Source: Prosopocoilus inquinatus (Eukaryota > Arthropoda > Insecta > Coleoptera > Lucanidae). Taken from it: 64,000 nt of DNA. The notes beneath the pieces are model-generated. The model had not been told where the DNA came from. It saw nothing but the letters and a program-made list of their open reading frames with translations, and searched no databases. Location: assembly GCA_036172665.1 (NCBI GenBank), contig CM069870.1, forward strand, positions 27,068,001-27,132,000. Reading direction: 5' to 3'. How positions within the stretch are numbered: the first letter of the stretch is position 1; each line of letters starts with the position of its first letter. A program made the position numbers and the translations under genes. Positions 35,433 through 46,617 of the stretch are shown here, piece by piece.

Positions 35433-36312
35433 TTTTTGTTATTAAACTTAACCTTGAAATGAAAGAAGAGATTAAGTAAAACGAAAATATTTTTAAAAAT
35501 TAAGTCATAACTAGAGGGTTAAACTAAGATATAGAATAAGAGCCAGAAAATAATATAGGTATTACATAAGTTCTAGGAAATTGTGCACGCAAAACGAATA
35601 CAGAGGTTTAAGTATAAATTAACAGAACAGGGAAACATTAACGAAAAGGCGGAAAGATTCAGTCGTTATGTCACTGAGACCCGAAGTTAAGTTTATTGAC
35701 TTAAATTTAGAAAGTGTTTCAATTGAAATTTGAAAGAAATCAAATCTTTATAAAGTTTAAAATTTTTTGTTTGTAAAGTGAAAATAGTTTCTTTTTCTTA
35801 TTTTCTCACAAGAAAATTATTGATTATAACGATTTATTACAGCATTCCTTACACTTTCGTTAACTTGCATGATATAAAGAATATAAAAGACAAGGAAGCA
35901 AATCCATGTCATACATTACATTACAATTTTGTTAATTCTATATTTTACTCAATATCCATGGAAACACGCAAGTTATTTACAAGATTTTTGATGCATAACC
36001 AAGCAATTTTTCAGCAACTCGTGTCACTTTAACAGTTTAAAACGTGACATACGAGAAGGTTTTCTTTACTTTTTGTACCATGTACGTAAGTAAATTGTAT
36101 TTTTATAATTTGAACTGAATTAACAATATTCTTTAGTTAAGAAGTCATATTATTACGTCGCACAAAATTTGGCTCTTTCTTAATTGTAATTATACGCATC
36201 TTGTAGCTGCAGTTGTGCAAATGAATATTCCGACTTTTATTTTGCTTTTTACAAATGATTAAATAAATTAATAAGAAAAAATTCCAGATAAAACTGAACT
36301 TCAACAAAAACA
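35433..36312. other. Intergenic, no gene seen
   Basis: No recognised feature. An acceptor-like tract AAAAAATTCCAG ends at 36287, shortly before the candidate exon. Confidence 0.35.
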
Positions 36313-36403
36313 ATGAGTAGTACTAGTAAAGCAACCGACACATACATCGATTTTAGTAATGTAAAGGTTCAGAAGAGGACATGGGCTTTTCCATTTCATT
36401 TAG
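36313..36403 (+). CDS. Candidate isolated first coding exon
   Basis: An ATG in the context AACAATGAG opens a 30-codon frame (MSSTSKATDTYIDFSNVKV, then QKRTWAFPFHL) that runs directly into a strong donor, TTTAGGTGAGT, with GT at 36404-36405. The residue mix is protein-like, and codon use differs from the A+T drift around it. A possible acceptor just upstream (AG at 36286-36287) would make this a second, start-bearing exon. No downstream exon was found in this window and the protein is not recognised. It could also be chance. Confidence 0.3.
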
Positions 36404-36868
36404 GTGAGTTTTAAGTTTTAAATAACGTTTATCTTCTCTTTATGTGCTATATTATACACACAAAGTGTAATAAGTTAACACGTATATTCAATTATTGTAG
36501 TCATAACGAAATTTTCTATTGCTTTTAATTACTTTTATTTTTTTTAGTGATTTCCTTATTTATTTGCGTTACATTACAGATGTAGAACTTTAACTTTCGC
36601 GTACTTTCTTAAATTATATATTCTAATCACACTCATGAATGTAGGTTTGTTTTAGAACAGAACAATTTAGTAACAAAAACACGTTATAAAATCAGCAAGA
36701 TAACGTTCTGTAAAAAAATGACGTTTTTATATTCAGTTAGAGTAACTGGAATACATGTAACAAAAATTACGTAAGTACGCTGAAGAATTAAAGTAATGTC
36801 TTGCGTATAATTACAGCTTAATCCCTTTCGACCGTGATGAACCTACAATCCTACTGTTCAATTGTGTA
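36404..36868. other. Unassigned, no feature
   Basis: Would be intron if the exon at 36313 is real. Nothing else seen. Confidence 0.3.
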
Positions 36869-38000
36869 CGCGGGCTGCTGGAAAAGTTTCTGGAAACGGT
36901 ATGAAGAAACGCATATAAAATTTGGTAAACGGTATCATTGTTTTTCGAAGTATTCGCCTTTGACGTCAATACACTTTTGCATACGCTCGAACCAATTTCT
37001 AAAGCACGTTTTCCACTCTAAAGATGGTACCTCAGAAACCAGTGTCTCGAATGTTTCAACCGGTGCTTCAGCCGACGAAAATCGCTCACCACGCATTTTA
37101 TTTTTGATATTTGGGAACAAAAAGAAATCATTAGGTGATAAATCAGGTGAATATGGACAATGAGTCATTCATTCAACATTTTTGTTGGACAAAAAAATCA
37201 ACTGTTTGACGGGCTGAGTGAGAGCTGGCGTTGTCATGATGAAGAATAATTCGTCGATTTCGATTGTTTCTTCTTATTTGATCGATGACTTCCGGCAAAC
37301 AAATTGTAGTATACCAATCAGCATTCACGATTTTTCGATCCTCTAAAGCCACGGTTGCTACATGCAACTTTTGTTGGTTTTGGTTCATTTTGAAATACCC
37401 AAATGGTAGATTGTTATTTACTTTCTGGCTCGTACGAATAGATCCACGTTTCGTCACCAGTAAAGTTGTTATAAACTAAATTTGAACGGCCTGCATTGAA
37501 TTTCTTGAGCATTTCTTTGCACCATTTGACACGACCCTGCTTTTGCGCTTCTGTTAAATTGCGTGGGATCCAACGACTGCAAAGCTTTCGTACATTCAAA
37601 TGAAAGCATTTCACGCACAGCATTTACATTATTGGCAACAACAGGTGTTGACGGACGACCTTCATGAAATTCGTCACTGAGAGAGGTACGTCCACGCTGG
37701 AATTCGGCAAATCAATTATAAATACTGCTCTTTGATGATGGTTCATCTCCAAAAGCCAAATGAAGCCGATCCAGGCATTGTTTCGGCGTTAGACCACATT
37801 TGAAATCGTAAAAAATCATGGCACGAAAATTTTCACGCGAGATTTTATGTTTACACAAAGTTACTTTTTCTCAAATGCTGTACAAACAAAACTAGTTCAC
37901 TTGGATAGGAACTGTCAATAGAATTATAGGCGAAAAACGTCAAATTTTTCGAATATGACAGTTGATAAACGCTAACAATTCTACACCTACTAGATTCCAT
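36869..38000 (-). mobile_element. Mariner element, copy 2, internally deleted and 5' truncated
   Basis: The element runs on the minus strand. Its 3' end at 36869 is intact (CGCGGGCTGCTGG after TA at 36867-36868), but at the 5' side homology stops near 38005 (CTACTAGATTCCA), before the terminal repeat. The transposase remnant keeps TGDETW, HHDNAS and SPNDFFLFP, so all three catalytic aspartates are present. However, about 80 bases of the helix-turn-helix region (near 37603) and about 80 bases after PKPTK (near 37365) are deleted, and frameshifts occur. Confidence 0.88.
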
Positions 38001-38043
38001 TTTTTGTGTTACATAATTCGGCGACTTTTTTGTACACTTGTTA

Positions 38044-39337
38044 CGTGGGCTGCTGGAAAATTTTCTGGAATCTAGTAGGTCTAGAATTGTTAGCGTTCAT
38101 CAACTGTCATATTTGAAAAATTTGACGCTTTTCGCCTATAATTCTATTGATAGTTCCTATCCAAGTGAACTAGTTTTGTTTGTACAGCTTTTGAGAAAAA
38201 GTAATTTTGTGTAAACATGGAAATCTCGCGTGAAAATTTTCGTGCCATGATTTTTACGATTTTAAATGTGGTCTAACGCCAAAACAATGCCTCGATCGGC
38301 TTCATTTGCCTTTGGAGATGAAGCACCATCAAAGAGTAGTGTTTATAATTGGTTTGCCGAATTCCAGCGTGGACGTACCTCTCTCAGTGACGAATTTCGT
38401 GAAGGTCGTCCATCAACATCTGTTGTTGCCACTAATGTAGATGCTGTGCGTGAAATGCTTGAGCGAGATCGACATGTGACATACCGTGGGATTCAAGCAT
38501 CCTTACGCATTGACATGAAAGCAATACACCAGATTTTGCATGATCATTTGAACCTACGAAAGCTTTGCAGTCGTTGGATCCCACACAATTTAATAGAAAC
38601 GCGACACGCAGTGTCGTGTCAAATGGTGTTAAGAAATGCTCAATAAATCCAATGGATGTCGTTCAAATTTATTCTTTAACATCGTTACTGGTGACGAAAC
38701 GTGGATCTATTCGTACGAGCCAGAAAGTAAACAACCATGTATCGTTTGGGTTTTTCAAAATGAACCAAAACCAACAAAAGTTGTCCGTTCACGCAGTGTT
38801 GCGAAGCAAATGATTGCTTGTTTCTTTGGTTTAACTGGACATATAGCAACCGTGGCTTTAGAGGATCGGAAAACCGTGAACGCTGATTGGTATATTACAA
38901 TTTGTTTGCCGGAAGTCATCGATCAAATAAGAAGAAACAATCGAAATCGACAAATTATTTATTCTTGATCATGACAACGCTAGCTCTCACTAAGCTCGTC
39001 AAACAGTTGATTTTTGGTCCAACAAAAATGTTGAATTAATGCTCATTGTCCATATTCACCTGATTTATTACCTAATGATTTCTTTTTGTTCCCAAATATC
39101 AAGAATAAAATACGTGGTGAGCGATTTTCGTCGGCTGAAGCAGCGGTTGAAACATTCCGGACACTGGTTTCTGAGGCACAACGTTTAGAGCGGAAAACGT
39201 GCTTTAGAAATTGGTTCGAGCGTATGCAAAAGTGTATTGAAGTCAAGGGCGAATACTTCGAAAAACAATGATACCGTTTACCAAATTTCATATGCGTTCT
39301 TTCATTCCGTTTCCAGAAACTTTTCCAGCAGCCCACG
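38044..39337 (+). mobile_element. Full-length mariner element, copy 3
   Basis: Both ends carry CGTGGGCTGCTGGAAAA-type inverted repeats and are flanked by TA at 38042-38043 and 39338-39339. It lies head to head with copy 2, about 40 bases away, so the pair forms a large inverted repeat. Confidence 0.92.
38217..39271 (+). pseudogene. Mariner transposase pseudogene, copy 3
   Basis: The start codon is intact at 38217 (MEISRENFRAM). A one-base deletion near 38250 shifts the frame within the first helix-turn-helix. The frame then recovers at 38266-38646 (FGDEAPSKSSVYNWFAEFQ to CSRWIPHNL), breaks near 38635, continues at 38636-38968 with TGDETW, breaks again near 38960 just before the HDNAS motif, and closes at 39086-39271 with GEYFEKQ. 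All three DD34D aspartates can be found, but in different frames. It is less eroded at the active site than copy 1. Confidence 0.88.
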
Positions 39338-39339
39338 TA

Positions 39340-39960
39340 TTCTGATGGAAAGCTTAAATTGCGTTCACTTTTGAGATTTCAAACCATTGGACCTCTTTAC
39401 GTCAGCTTATACTCGGTTGGCTTTTATTGATGATTTTATTGATGATTTCGATTCTTGCAAACCCTTCCTTCCTTCGTTAGAGGTAAGGCCGAGTTTGACT
39501 TTATTAATTTTTGACGTGCCTAGAGCACGCAGTCGATGTTGTGGTGTCCCTAGAGTCCGGTGTTGGTATGGGGTCTCTGTGCCATTTTTGCGATGTATTC
39601 GTCTGATGGACGGCAAACATTTTGGTTTTTGTCGAGGAAACTCGGGGAGGTTTCTTAAGTTGTACGACCTTTTGTTGGCTATTGCGTAGTGCCCTATATG
39701 GACGGAAACTCTTTCGAGTTGTCTCAGCCTACTTCCCATTGCTAAGGATGCCATTTCCCTTTTGTACCGTTTTGATTTACGACGCTTTTCGGCGTACTAC
39801 TAATATTCTGTGATCATTCCCTTGAGGGAGCAGGTATTTTGTACCAGCTTTCGTCGTAGCCGGAGGTTTGGTGTTGGCGTCTCCGTACGTCAACGTATGC
39901 GAGGATGGACCGTGATTCCAAAAATATCTCCATGACAGATGATTCAAGTGGGGAATCCGA
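39340..39960. other. GC-richer segment of unknown nature
   Basis: CpG and GC content rise directly after mariner copy 3. Long open frames exist on both strands (39387-39689 plus, 39407-39754 minus), but neither is recognised. The style of sequence resembles the island at 12240-13870. It could be retroelement leader or an unknown exon. Confidence 0.3.
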
Positions 39961-40817
39961 TTAAATTGCGGTTACGGCCTTTTACCGATTTTGTTGAATT
40001 AATAAGTAACGTTGTCGTTTCGGGCGCTTAAGACCAAAAATAGTCCAGTGTTTTAAACATGCATAGCTAGCGACGGATCCGCCATTTGTTGATTTTGATT
40101 TAAAACGTCATTTTTGTTAATAGTTTGATTGCAAGAGTCACTTTTGATATTAATAATGCAGTTACACAGCGATTAAAGTTTTAAGGCGCGCACACACTCT
40201 TCAGATGTGTTAAGCTCGTTTTACATGGAGCGATTTTTGCGAGCGATTTATTGCAGCGATTGCCCGTCGCGAGTAATTGCTTCGTGTAAATGATAAGTCG
40301 CTGGTGCAATTTATCACAAATAGTGGTCGCCTATGCAATTTTCGAAATTAGAACATGTTCTATCCGCAACGGTAAAACCGACAAGGTGTACCAATATAAA
40401 TATTTTGAAGTTATTGATAGTTGTTTACGACTGTTGCTTATAACGATAACCACGTTTCGTTAAACATAGGTATAAGTAAATATAAGCAATGTATCCTGCA
40501 ATATTCTTAAAAATATAAATATTGGCATTGTATAAGTAGCAGAGAGTGTTTGTGAACAATAAAATGGAAGAAAGAAATATTTTCTAGACGAAAAACTACA
40601 CTGAAGCACCATTACTGGTACTACTGATGTACTAATCATTTACCGGTTGTCAGCACTGAAGTTGCTTATAATCTGTGGAGGTGATTACATGACGTGATAG
40701 AACGCTGCTTTAATTTTCTCGCTGTGATCTCTCGCCACAATTTCTCGCTGCGACTAATCGCCTCGTCTAAAGCTAGCTTTAACGCTGATACGCATTTTGG
40801 TTTCTGTTTATCTTATA
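39961..40817. other. Non-coding, with GCGA-rich ends of a possible DNA element
   Basis: At 40207-40285 GAGCGA or GCAGCGA motifs recur, and in inverse form (TCGCTG, TCTCGC) they recur at 40718-40752. That could be the termini of a diverged DNA transposon of about 600 bp. No transposase or target duplication was identified. Confidence 0.3.
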
Positions 40818-41136
40818 CCGTGTGTCCCCAGATCAACCCAACTATACCTATAAACTTCCTTATTTCGAATTTTAGGAAGAAAAGTCATAAAAAGTTTTGC
40901 TTCTTCTAGCGATCTTCAGCAACTACCAAAATTTCAAAATTTCATACAGTGTAATAGGAAATCGAGACAAAAGATGTAATGTCAAAAGAAGCTCAAATAT
41001 CTAATCTGAATGTTGTATCTCAAAGTTGATTTTATTTTTTTATGATTAGGAGATAACATTGAAGATTGACTCTTCTTCCTGAAATTCGAAATAAGAAAAT
41101 TTATAGGTATAATTAGGTCTATCCGGAGACACACTA
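40818..41136. mobile_element. TA-flanked MITE with GTGTGTC ends
   Basis: The left end CCGTGTGTCCCC and the reversed right end TAGTGTGTCTCCGG are inverted. Inside them CCTATAAACTTCCTTATTTC pairs with GAAATAAGAAAATTTATAGG. TA flanks both sides (40816-40817 and 41137-41138). 319 bp, no coding capacity. Confidence 0.8.
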
Positions 41137-41234
41137 TACTGATATTAAATTATTTCATAAATCGAGTCATCATTTCCTTTGATGTTTTCCTCAGTTAAGA
41201 TTAGGTGGCGTTCATTAATTTTCACGTTTAAGTG

Positions 41235-41512
41235 ACGCCCGAACGGTCCAGTGGTAAGAGACCGGCCTTGCAATCGTAAGATCGTGGGTTTGCACTCCGC
41301 TCGAGATATTTCTCGGAGGTGGTCATACTCACTTCAGGTACCCTTCAGAGTTGGCGAAACAATTCGACACAGCTTCCCCTTCAACGGTGAGGAGGTTTGG
41401 AAGTAACAAAGCCATGGAACACTTTACACACACAAAAATACACCCTGTTCCTGAGGTCCTGACAAGTCTATGACTTACGACCCCGTTAGGAAAACACCAC
41501 AGTTAAAAAATA
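41235..41512 (+). mobile_element. tRNA-derived SINE
   Basis: The head is tRNA-like: GCCCGAACGGTCC, an A box (TGGTAAGAGACCGG), an anticodon-loop-like CTTGCAA and a B box (GGGTTTGCACTCC). A tRNA-unrelated body follows and ends near 41512 with a short A-rich tail. The tRNA stems do not pair well enough for a functional tRNA. Internal RNA polymerase III boxes would drive transcription. Confidence 0.65.
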
Positions 41513-43017
41513 GTAACATCCACGTCCCTCATGACTAAAGTTGCTGACTCTGCTGTAAATTAATTTCCTCGGCACAAAACTTGTTTATACTCTGGTAGAC
41601 AGTATGTTGATGATGTGTTGGTCTATTTTGTTGATGACCATCAAAACAATTCGATTACAAAAATTTAATCCTACAACATTATAATGTGTTGCTCATTTCT
41701 TGCATGTTTACGTAATTTAATGATTTTGAAAATACAATTGAAATCTATGTAAACCAAATCTTGCTCTAAATATTGTTGTGTCCAGTAAAATTTAGTATCT
41801 ACGTACTTATTACAAAAAAGTAAAGCTGCAAGAGGCCGCGATGGTATAAATAAATAACTTTGTGTCATTAACGTAAAATATTAATCAAGGAAACTAGTTC
41901 AAGGTGCACCTGATGGAGGTGGTTTTTATCGCATTAATTAAATATATGCGTTGTTGGTATTACCAACGTCCTATTTCGCATTAGAATGTTTTACTGAATA
42001 CAAACTCTCTTTTGTATCTAAATAAATAAATACAATTCAAATTTACACTAACATAGTCCTAATCGACTTTGAAAATGCCTGCAATAATTTAGCGTACACT
42101 GCGCTTTTTCCTTTCCATTGAATTCGTCCTGAAAAATAGATAAATTGAAACGTAAATTTCTTTCCTGTATTTCACCTCCTCAAGAGGCCAGATGGTTAAT
42201 ACTAAAGAAATAATAACACTTGTCTTCATTAACAGAAACTTATGGAAAATTATGACAATCTTACTTCAATTTGTTATATCATTTACTCCTTAAAAAATGA
42301 TCTTCCAACTAATTAGATCTAATTAATCCACAACAGTAATTAAAATAATAAGGATATGCTAATTTTATCTTAAATAATATTTCAACAGAGCAAATAATTT
42401 GTCATAAAATAAGCTTGACGGAAAATATTTGGCGAATTGTACATACATATTGAAAGGATAAATGAGAGGCGATTGCCTTCGCTGGTAATGCTAATGACCG
42501 TTTTTCAGAACTTGTAGAAACGTTTTAATCGTTTATATATTGAGTGCAAGGTGACTGGAACTGAAGTATGTATTTTATTCTTTTTGATGTAGTTTACTTC
42601 TTAATGCATGATTAATCTTTGGTTCAATGTTACTGACTCAAAAACAGAAAAAGTAACAATTGTGTAAATTAACAAAAAAAAAGGATAGAAGTATTATTTT
42701 CTACAAAACATTACCATATTACAAAATATCAGGAACCGTATTATTATATTACATTAGTAAAGTTAGTATTACTTGGATCAGACAGGTTCATTTACGGTGA
42801 AGTAGCCTATTAGAATATCAGGTGTCCCATGACGTAATGTGCACCATTTCGTCCACGTGAATGCCAATTCAAACTGAGTAAAAAAGTTTGTTTTAAAGTA
42901 AACCGCTTCAGAAATACAGAGTGTTTAATGTTCAATTTTTTATTTTTTTTTAATTTTAAAGTTCACCTAGTCATTTCTCCGTTCACCTGATAGTAATTCA
43001 AATAAAAAAAAATAATT
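41513..43017. other. Intergenic, no gene seen
   Basis: No recognised coding or RNA feature. Confidence 0.4.
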
Positions 43018-43152
43018 AAGTAAACCGTTTTTCAAGAATACGACGTATTTTTTTGATAATCCAAAAAATTTAGACAACTATCAGCAGTGTTAGTGTGTTT
43101 TTACATAACGAAAATTACAAAACACGTCGCATTCTTGAAAAGCGGTTTGCTT
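43018..43152. repeat. Palindromic MITE next to an FBX element
   Basis: AAGTAAACCGTTTTTCAAG followed by AATACGACGTATTTT is mirrored by AAACACGTCGCATTCTTGAA and AAGCGGTTTGCTT. Arms are about 40 bases. Confidence 0.65.
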
Positions 43153-43170
43153 TGTTAGTTTATTTTTAAC

Positions 43171-43712
43171 AGATAAAACAGCGACATCTTACTATCGCTT
43201 TTTGACCTGACATTGCAGTAGAAACTGACAAATTGAAGCGGGATTTGCTCCTAATAAGTCCCCCATGCAAGGCGGCCATGCTTGCTGTCAAAGCATAATG
43301 AAAATTTTTAGAAAAATTTTGTGCAAATCGTTTTTGATTGCAGTGAAAACCTCGAGCAGCCTCTGGACAGCTGTTTCAGCCCTGCTTGGGGCTTCTTCAG
43401 CAAAGACGTAGCTCGACATTTCCACTGCAAACAAAAACGACTTGTCCAATTTATTCGCAATTGCGATGTAAGAGTGATGAACAGATAAAATAGCGACATC
43501 TTACTATCGCTTTTTGACCTGACATTGCAGTAGGATATACAAATTGAAGCGGGATTTGCTCCTAATAAGTCCCCCATGCAAGGCGGCCATGCTTGCTGTC
43601 AAAGCATAATCAACATTTTTAGAAAAATTTTGTGCAAATCGTTTTTTATTGCAGAGGCTGCTCGAGGTTTTCACTGCAATCAAAAACGATTTGCACAAAA
43701 TTTTTCTAAAAA
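43171..43712. mobile_element. FBX foldback element with direct and inverted modules
   Basis: The left end is AGATAAAACAGCGACATC and the right end is GATTTGCACAAAATTTTTCT. The left-end module occurs twice in direct order (43171 and 43482), followed by a terminal inverted piece (GGCTGCTCGAGGTTTTCAC). No convincing target duplication was found for this copy. Confidence 0.7.
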
Positions 43713-45229
43713 TTTTGAATATAGAAGTCACATGAAATTTATTTAGATTATTTAATTAAGAGCCTAATTCTCTGCACATTTTGTCTTTGCATTTTTCTTC
43801 TAAAATACAGGATTGCCAAGCTTAAGCGCTTAACAAAATACAGAAAACCAGTCTTTTCTAAATATCTAGCTAACCATGAATTTTCAAATTGCAAATTGGA
43901 CTCCTAAAATTGCAAATCTTTTCTCGTATAAACCGTCTTTCTAGCTCTGCTACTTTCCGAGATCCGCACAAGAAGAAACTCACCCTGTATATATCTTTTA
44001 AATTTGCACTTTTAATTAATCAATACCGATTTCGATTATCAATCACTTCTTGTTGTTAAAAGAAGTATTTCTTTCTCAGATCTTTCTATGTATTGATGAA
44101 TTGAAAATGACTCGATTTTCTTCTAGTTACTCTTTATTTCTCGATAACATTTTTCATTCTGTCCCATATCTGTCCAACAATGAGTAATATTAGTTGCAGC
44201 TGCTTATTATTATAGCAAGACGTATGCAAGTTTTGATTTTTATTCCATATAATTACTAGTGCCGGGATTATACCTGTGCAAATTGCATTTTGTTTCTATG
44301 ACGTATAAAAAATTCATATTATGCAAATTTAAAGCATCCTTATGCATATTGGTATACCAAGTAATATCCAACAGTTGATAAACGTGTAAATTTAACATAT
44401 ACTTAATAAAGGATAAAATATACGCAAGATAGTAACGTATTTAGTATACGGAACATGTTGTTACAGCATCTATAACAACATATTTCATATTGTTACAGCA
44501 ACTATAACAACATGTTCTATATACTAAGTACGATGCTATCGCGATGGTTGGAAATAGCGGGCGCAAACATGCACAGGACTCTATTATGTTGACTAGTTTA
44601 AATGCCAAAATTCATTAAATCATATATTAAAACTATCGTGTATCATATACCATAATTAAACACATTTATTGTAATGAAGGCCAATTAGTAACATTTTGCG
44701 GCTAACTGATGTAATGCAGTAAAAAATAAACATTAATCTGGTATAAATATATGGGAAATAATAAAATTTAGTCTCATTGTCAGTCTGTATCAAAGTACGT
44801 ATATTACATTGTTTAAAAGAAATATGAGGATAAATTGAAAAGTCTCCGGCCCATCTCAGATAGGATACAAATTTGCGTAATCAGGCTGGCTCTAGAATAA
44901 CAATAATTTCTGTCAAATAATAATTGTTTGACAGGCTGTTGAAGTTGCTAAGGTTTTGCTTGCTGTAAGAATAGAGCAAGTTGAAATTCACGCAGTTATT
45001 AAATATTTTTTTCGTTGACCGTGTATTACTTTCGATATTGATGAATTATTTTCTTTAAAAAACGATATATTAATAGACGTCATTAATACACTCTTTCTCA
45101 TTAAGTAACTGTTTTTGGAATTTATTTATTATAATTTTGTCACAAAAAAAAAATTACGAAAAGATATTGTAATAAACTAGTTTATTAATGGGCGATTAAC
45201 AAACTAGTTTATTAAAAAACTATTATATT
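43713..45229. other. Intergenic, no gene
   Basis: Contains one palindrome (44428-44540, listed separately) and a direct repeat of AAACTAGTTTATTA at about 45175-45215. No coding region. Confidence 0.4.
44428..44540. repeat. Palindromic repeat, about 113 bp
   Basis: GATAGTAACGTATTTAGTAT and ACATGTTGTTACAGC at the left pair with GTATAACAACATGT-like and ATACTAAGTACGATGCTATC sequence at the right. Probably a small MITE. Confidence 0.6.
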
Positions 45230-46472
45230 ATGGTTTTATCCCCAAAAGAACGAAAGCTGAGCTGGATAGCACATTACGCGAATCTTCCCCTTCGTACATC
45301 ACAGTTAAAACTTGGGTTGCGGACTTTAAATATGGTCGTACGAGTACAGAAGATGCATTGCGCTCAAGAAGAACAAAAGTAGCCACCACAACAGAAATGA
45401 TCGAAGAAGTTTGTTTTCGATAACCGGCGATTGAAGTTGATGGAGATAGCAAATACTGTGGGCATTTCAACAGGACGGACATTATAGTTATTACATCCTA
45501 ACTGAAGTTTTGGGGAAAAAGTTCCCATCTGCGCGATGGGTGCCACGACTGCTCACACTCAACCAAAAGCTAACACGCAAAACAGTTTTGGAGGCGTGTT
45601 TGGACTTATTTACACACGTAAAAATTTTTGGGATACTAAATGTAGATAATAAAGTTTTGCCCGAAAAAGTGTTGATCCTTATCTAATTTGTTTTTCTTTT
45701 CCCGACTACATTGTGTCTAAAAGTGAATGTTTACTCCAACAAGGATAACCTCTACCCCTACTTTTACATGGCTAACATCGTAACTCCGTTTTTTTTAACT
45801 CTACAAATGGATGGACGTCAGAGAACACCGAAAAACTGTTCCCTAGTGTCCTAAAAATTGTTAGAATTAATTCTTATCAGTGTAAACGCAATCCACTAGA
45901 TTTTTTGCGTCGATTTATTACAGTGGATGAGACGTGGATTCACCCTACATACCAAAAACGAAGCAGCAATCGAAGCAATGGACTACCAAAGGAAAACCTG
46001 CTCCGAAAGAGGCAGAAACAGTTCCATTGGCCGGGGAAGTTTTGGCTTCAGTTTCTTGGGATACCAAGGGTATTCTTTTTGTGGATTATCTTAAAAAGGG
46101 TGAAACAATCAACAGAACATACTATGCTACCCTACTTGACCAGCTAAAAGAAAATATTCATATGAAACGACCCGGATTAGAAAAAAAAGATTCTGTTTCA
46201 CCAGGATAATGCACCCTGTCATAAGTCAGTTAATGCCAAGGCTCAAATTTGATGAATGAATTGAGGTTTGAATTTGTACCCCGCGTCCCCTACTGGGGCT
46301 GCACTTCAAAATTCAATTGGGACAGAAGTACGAGTACGATGAAGATGTGATTGCTGCCACAAATGCTTATTTTGACCAGTTGGATGAAAGGGCTTATAGA
46401 GAAGGAATAAGAGCACTTGAACATAGGTGGACCAAGTGCATTGAACTTGATAGGGATTACGTTGAAAAATAA
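45230..46472 (+). pseudogene. Old irritans-like mariner transposase pseudogene
   Basis: This is a different mariner lineage from the three copies above. N-terminal parts survive (KTWVADFKYGRTSTEDALRS, then RWVPRLLTLNQK). A foreign stretch of about 275 bp at roughly 45613-45887 interrupts the frame, then FLRRFITVDETWIH gives the first catalytic aspartate. The middle (PLAGEVLASVSWDTKGILFV) is in a shifted frame. HQDNAPCHKS gives the second aspartate. The region of the third aspartate is deleted after VPY, and the tail (AYFDQLDERAYREGIRALEH to RDYVEK) ends at 46472. Terminal repeats were not recognised. Confidence 0.8.
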
Positions 46473-46508
46473 AATTACTAATGAAAGGAAAGCATATTAG
46501 CGAAATAA

Positions 46509-46617
46509 ATTCATTAAAGAAAGGAACCACTAACAGGAAGACAGAAAAATTCTGTCACATTCGGGATGTGAGATAATATTTCTGTCCTCCTGTTAGCCGT
46601 TCCTTTCCTTAATGAAT
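46509..46617. mobile_element. Palindromic MITE
   Basis: ATTCATTAAAGAAAGGAACC, CTAACAGGAAGACAGAAA at the left pairs with TTTCTGTCCTCCTGTTAG and CCGTTCCTTTCCTTAATGAAT at the right. Arms are about 54 bases. It lies immediately after the old mariner. Confidence 0.75.

Noticed and set aside
41235..41305. Functional tRNA gene
   Set aside because: The A and B boxes are present but the stems pair poorly and the sequence continues into a SINE body with an A-rich tail.
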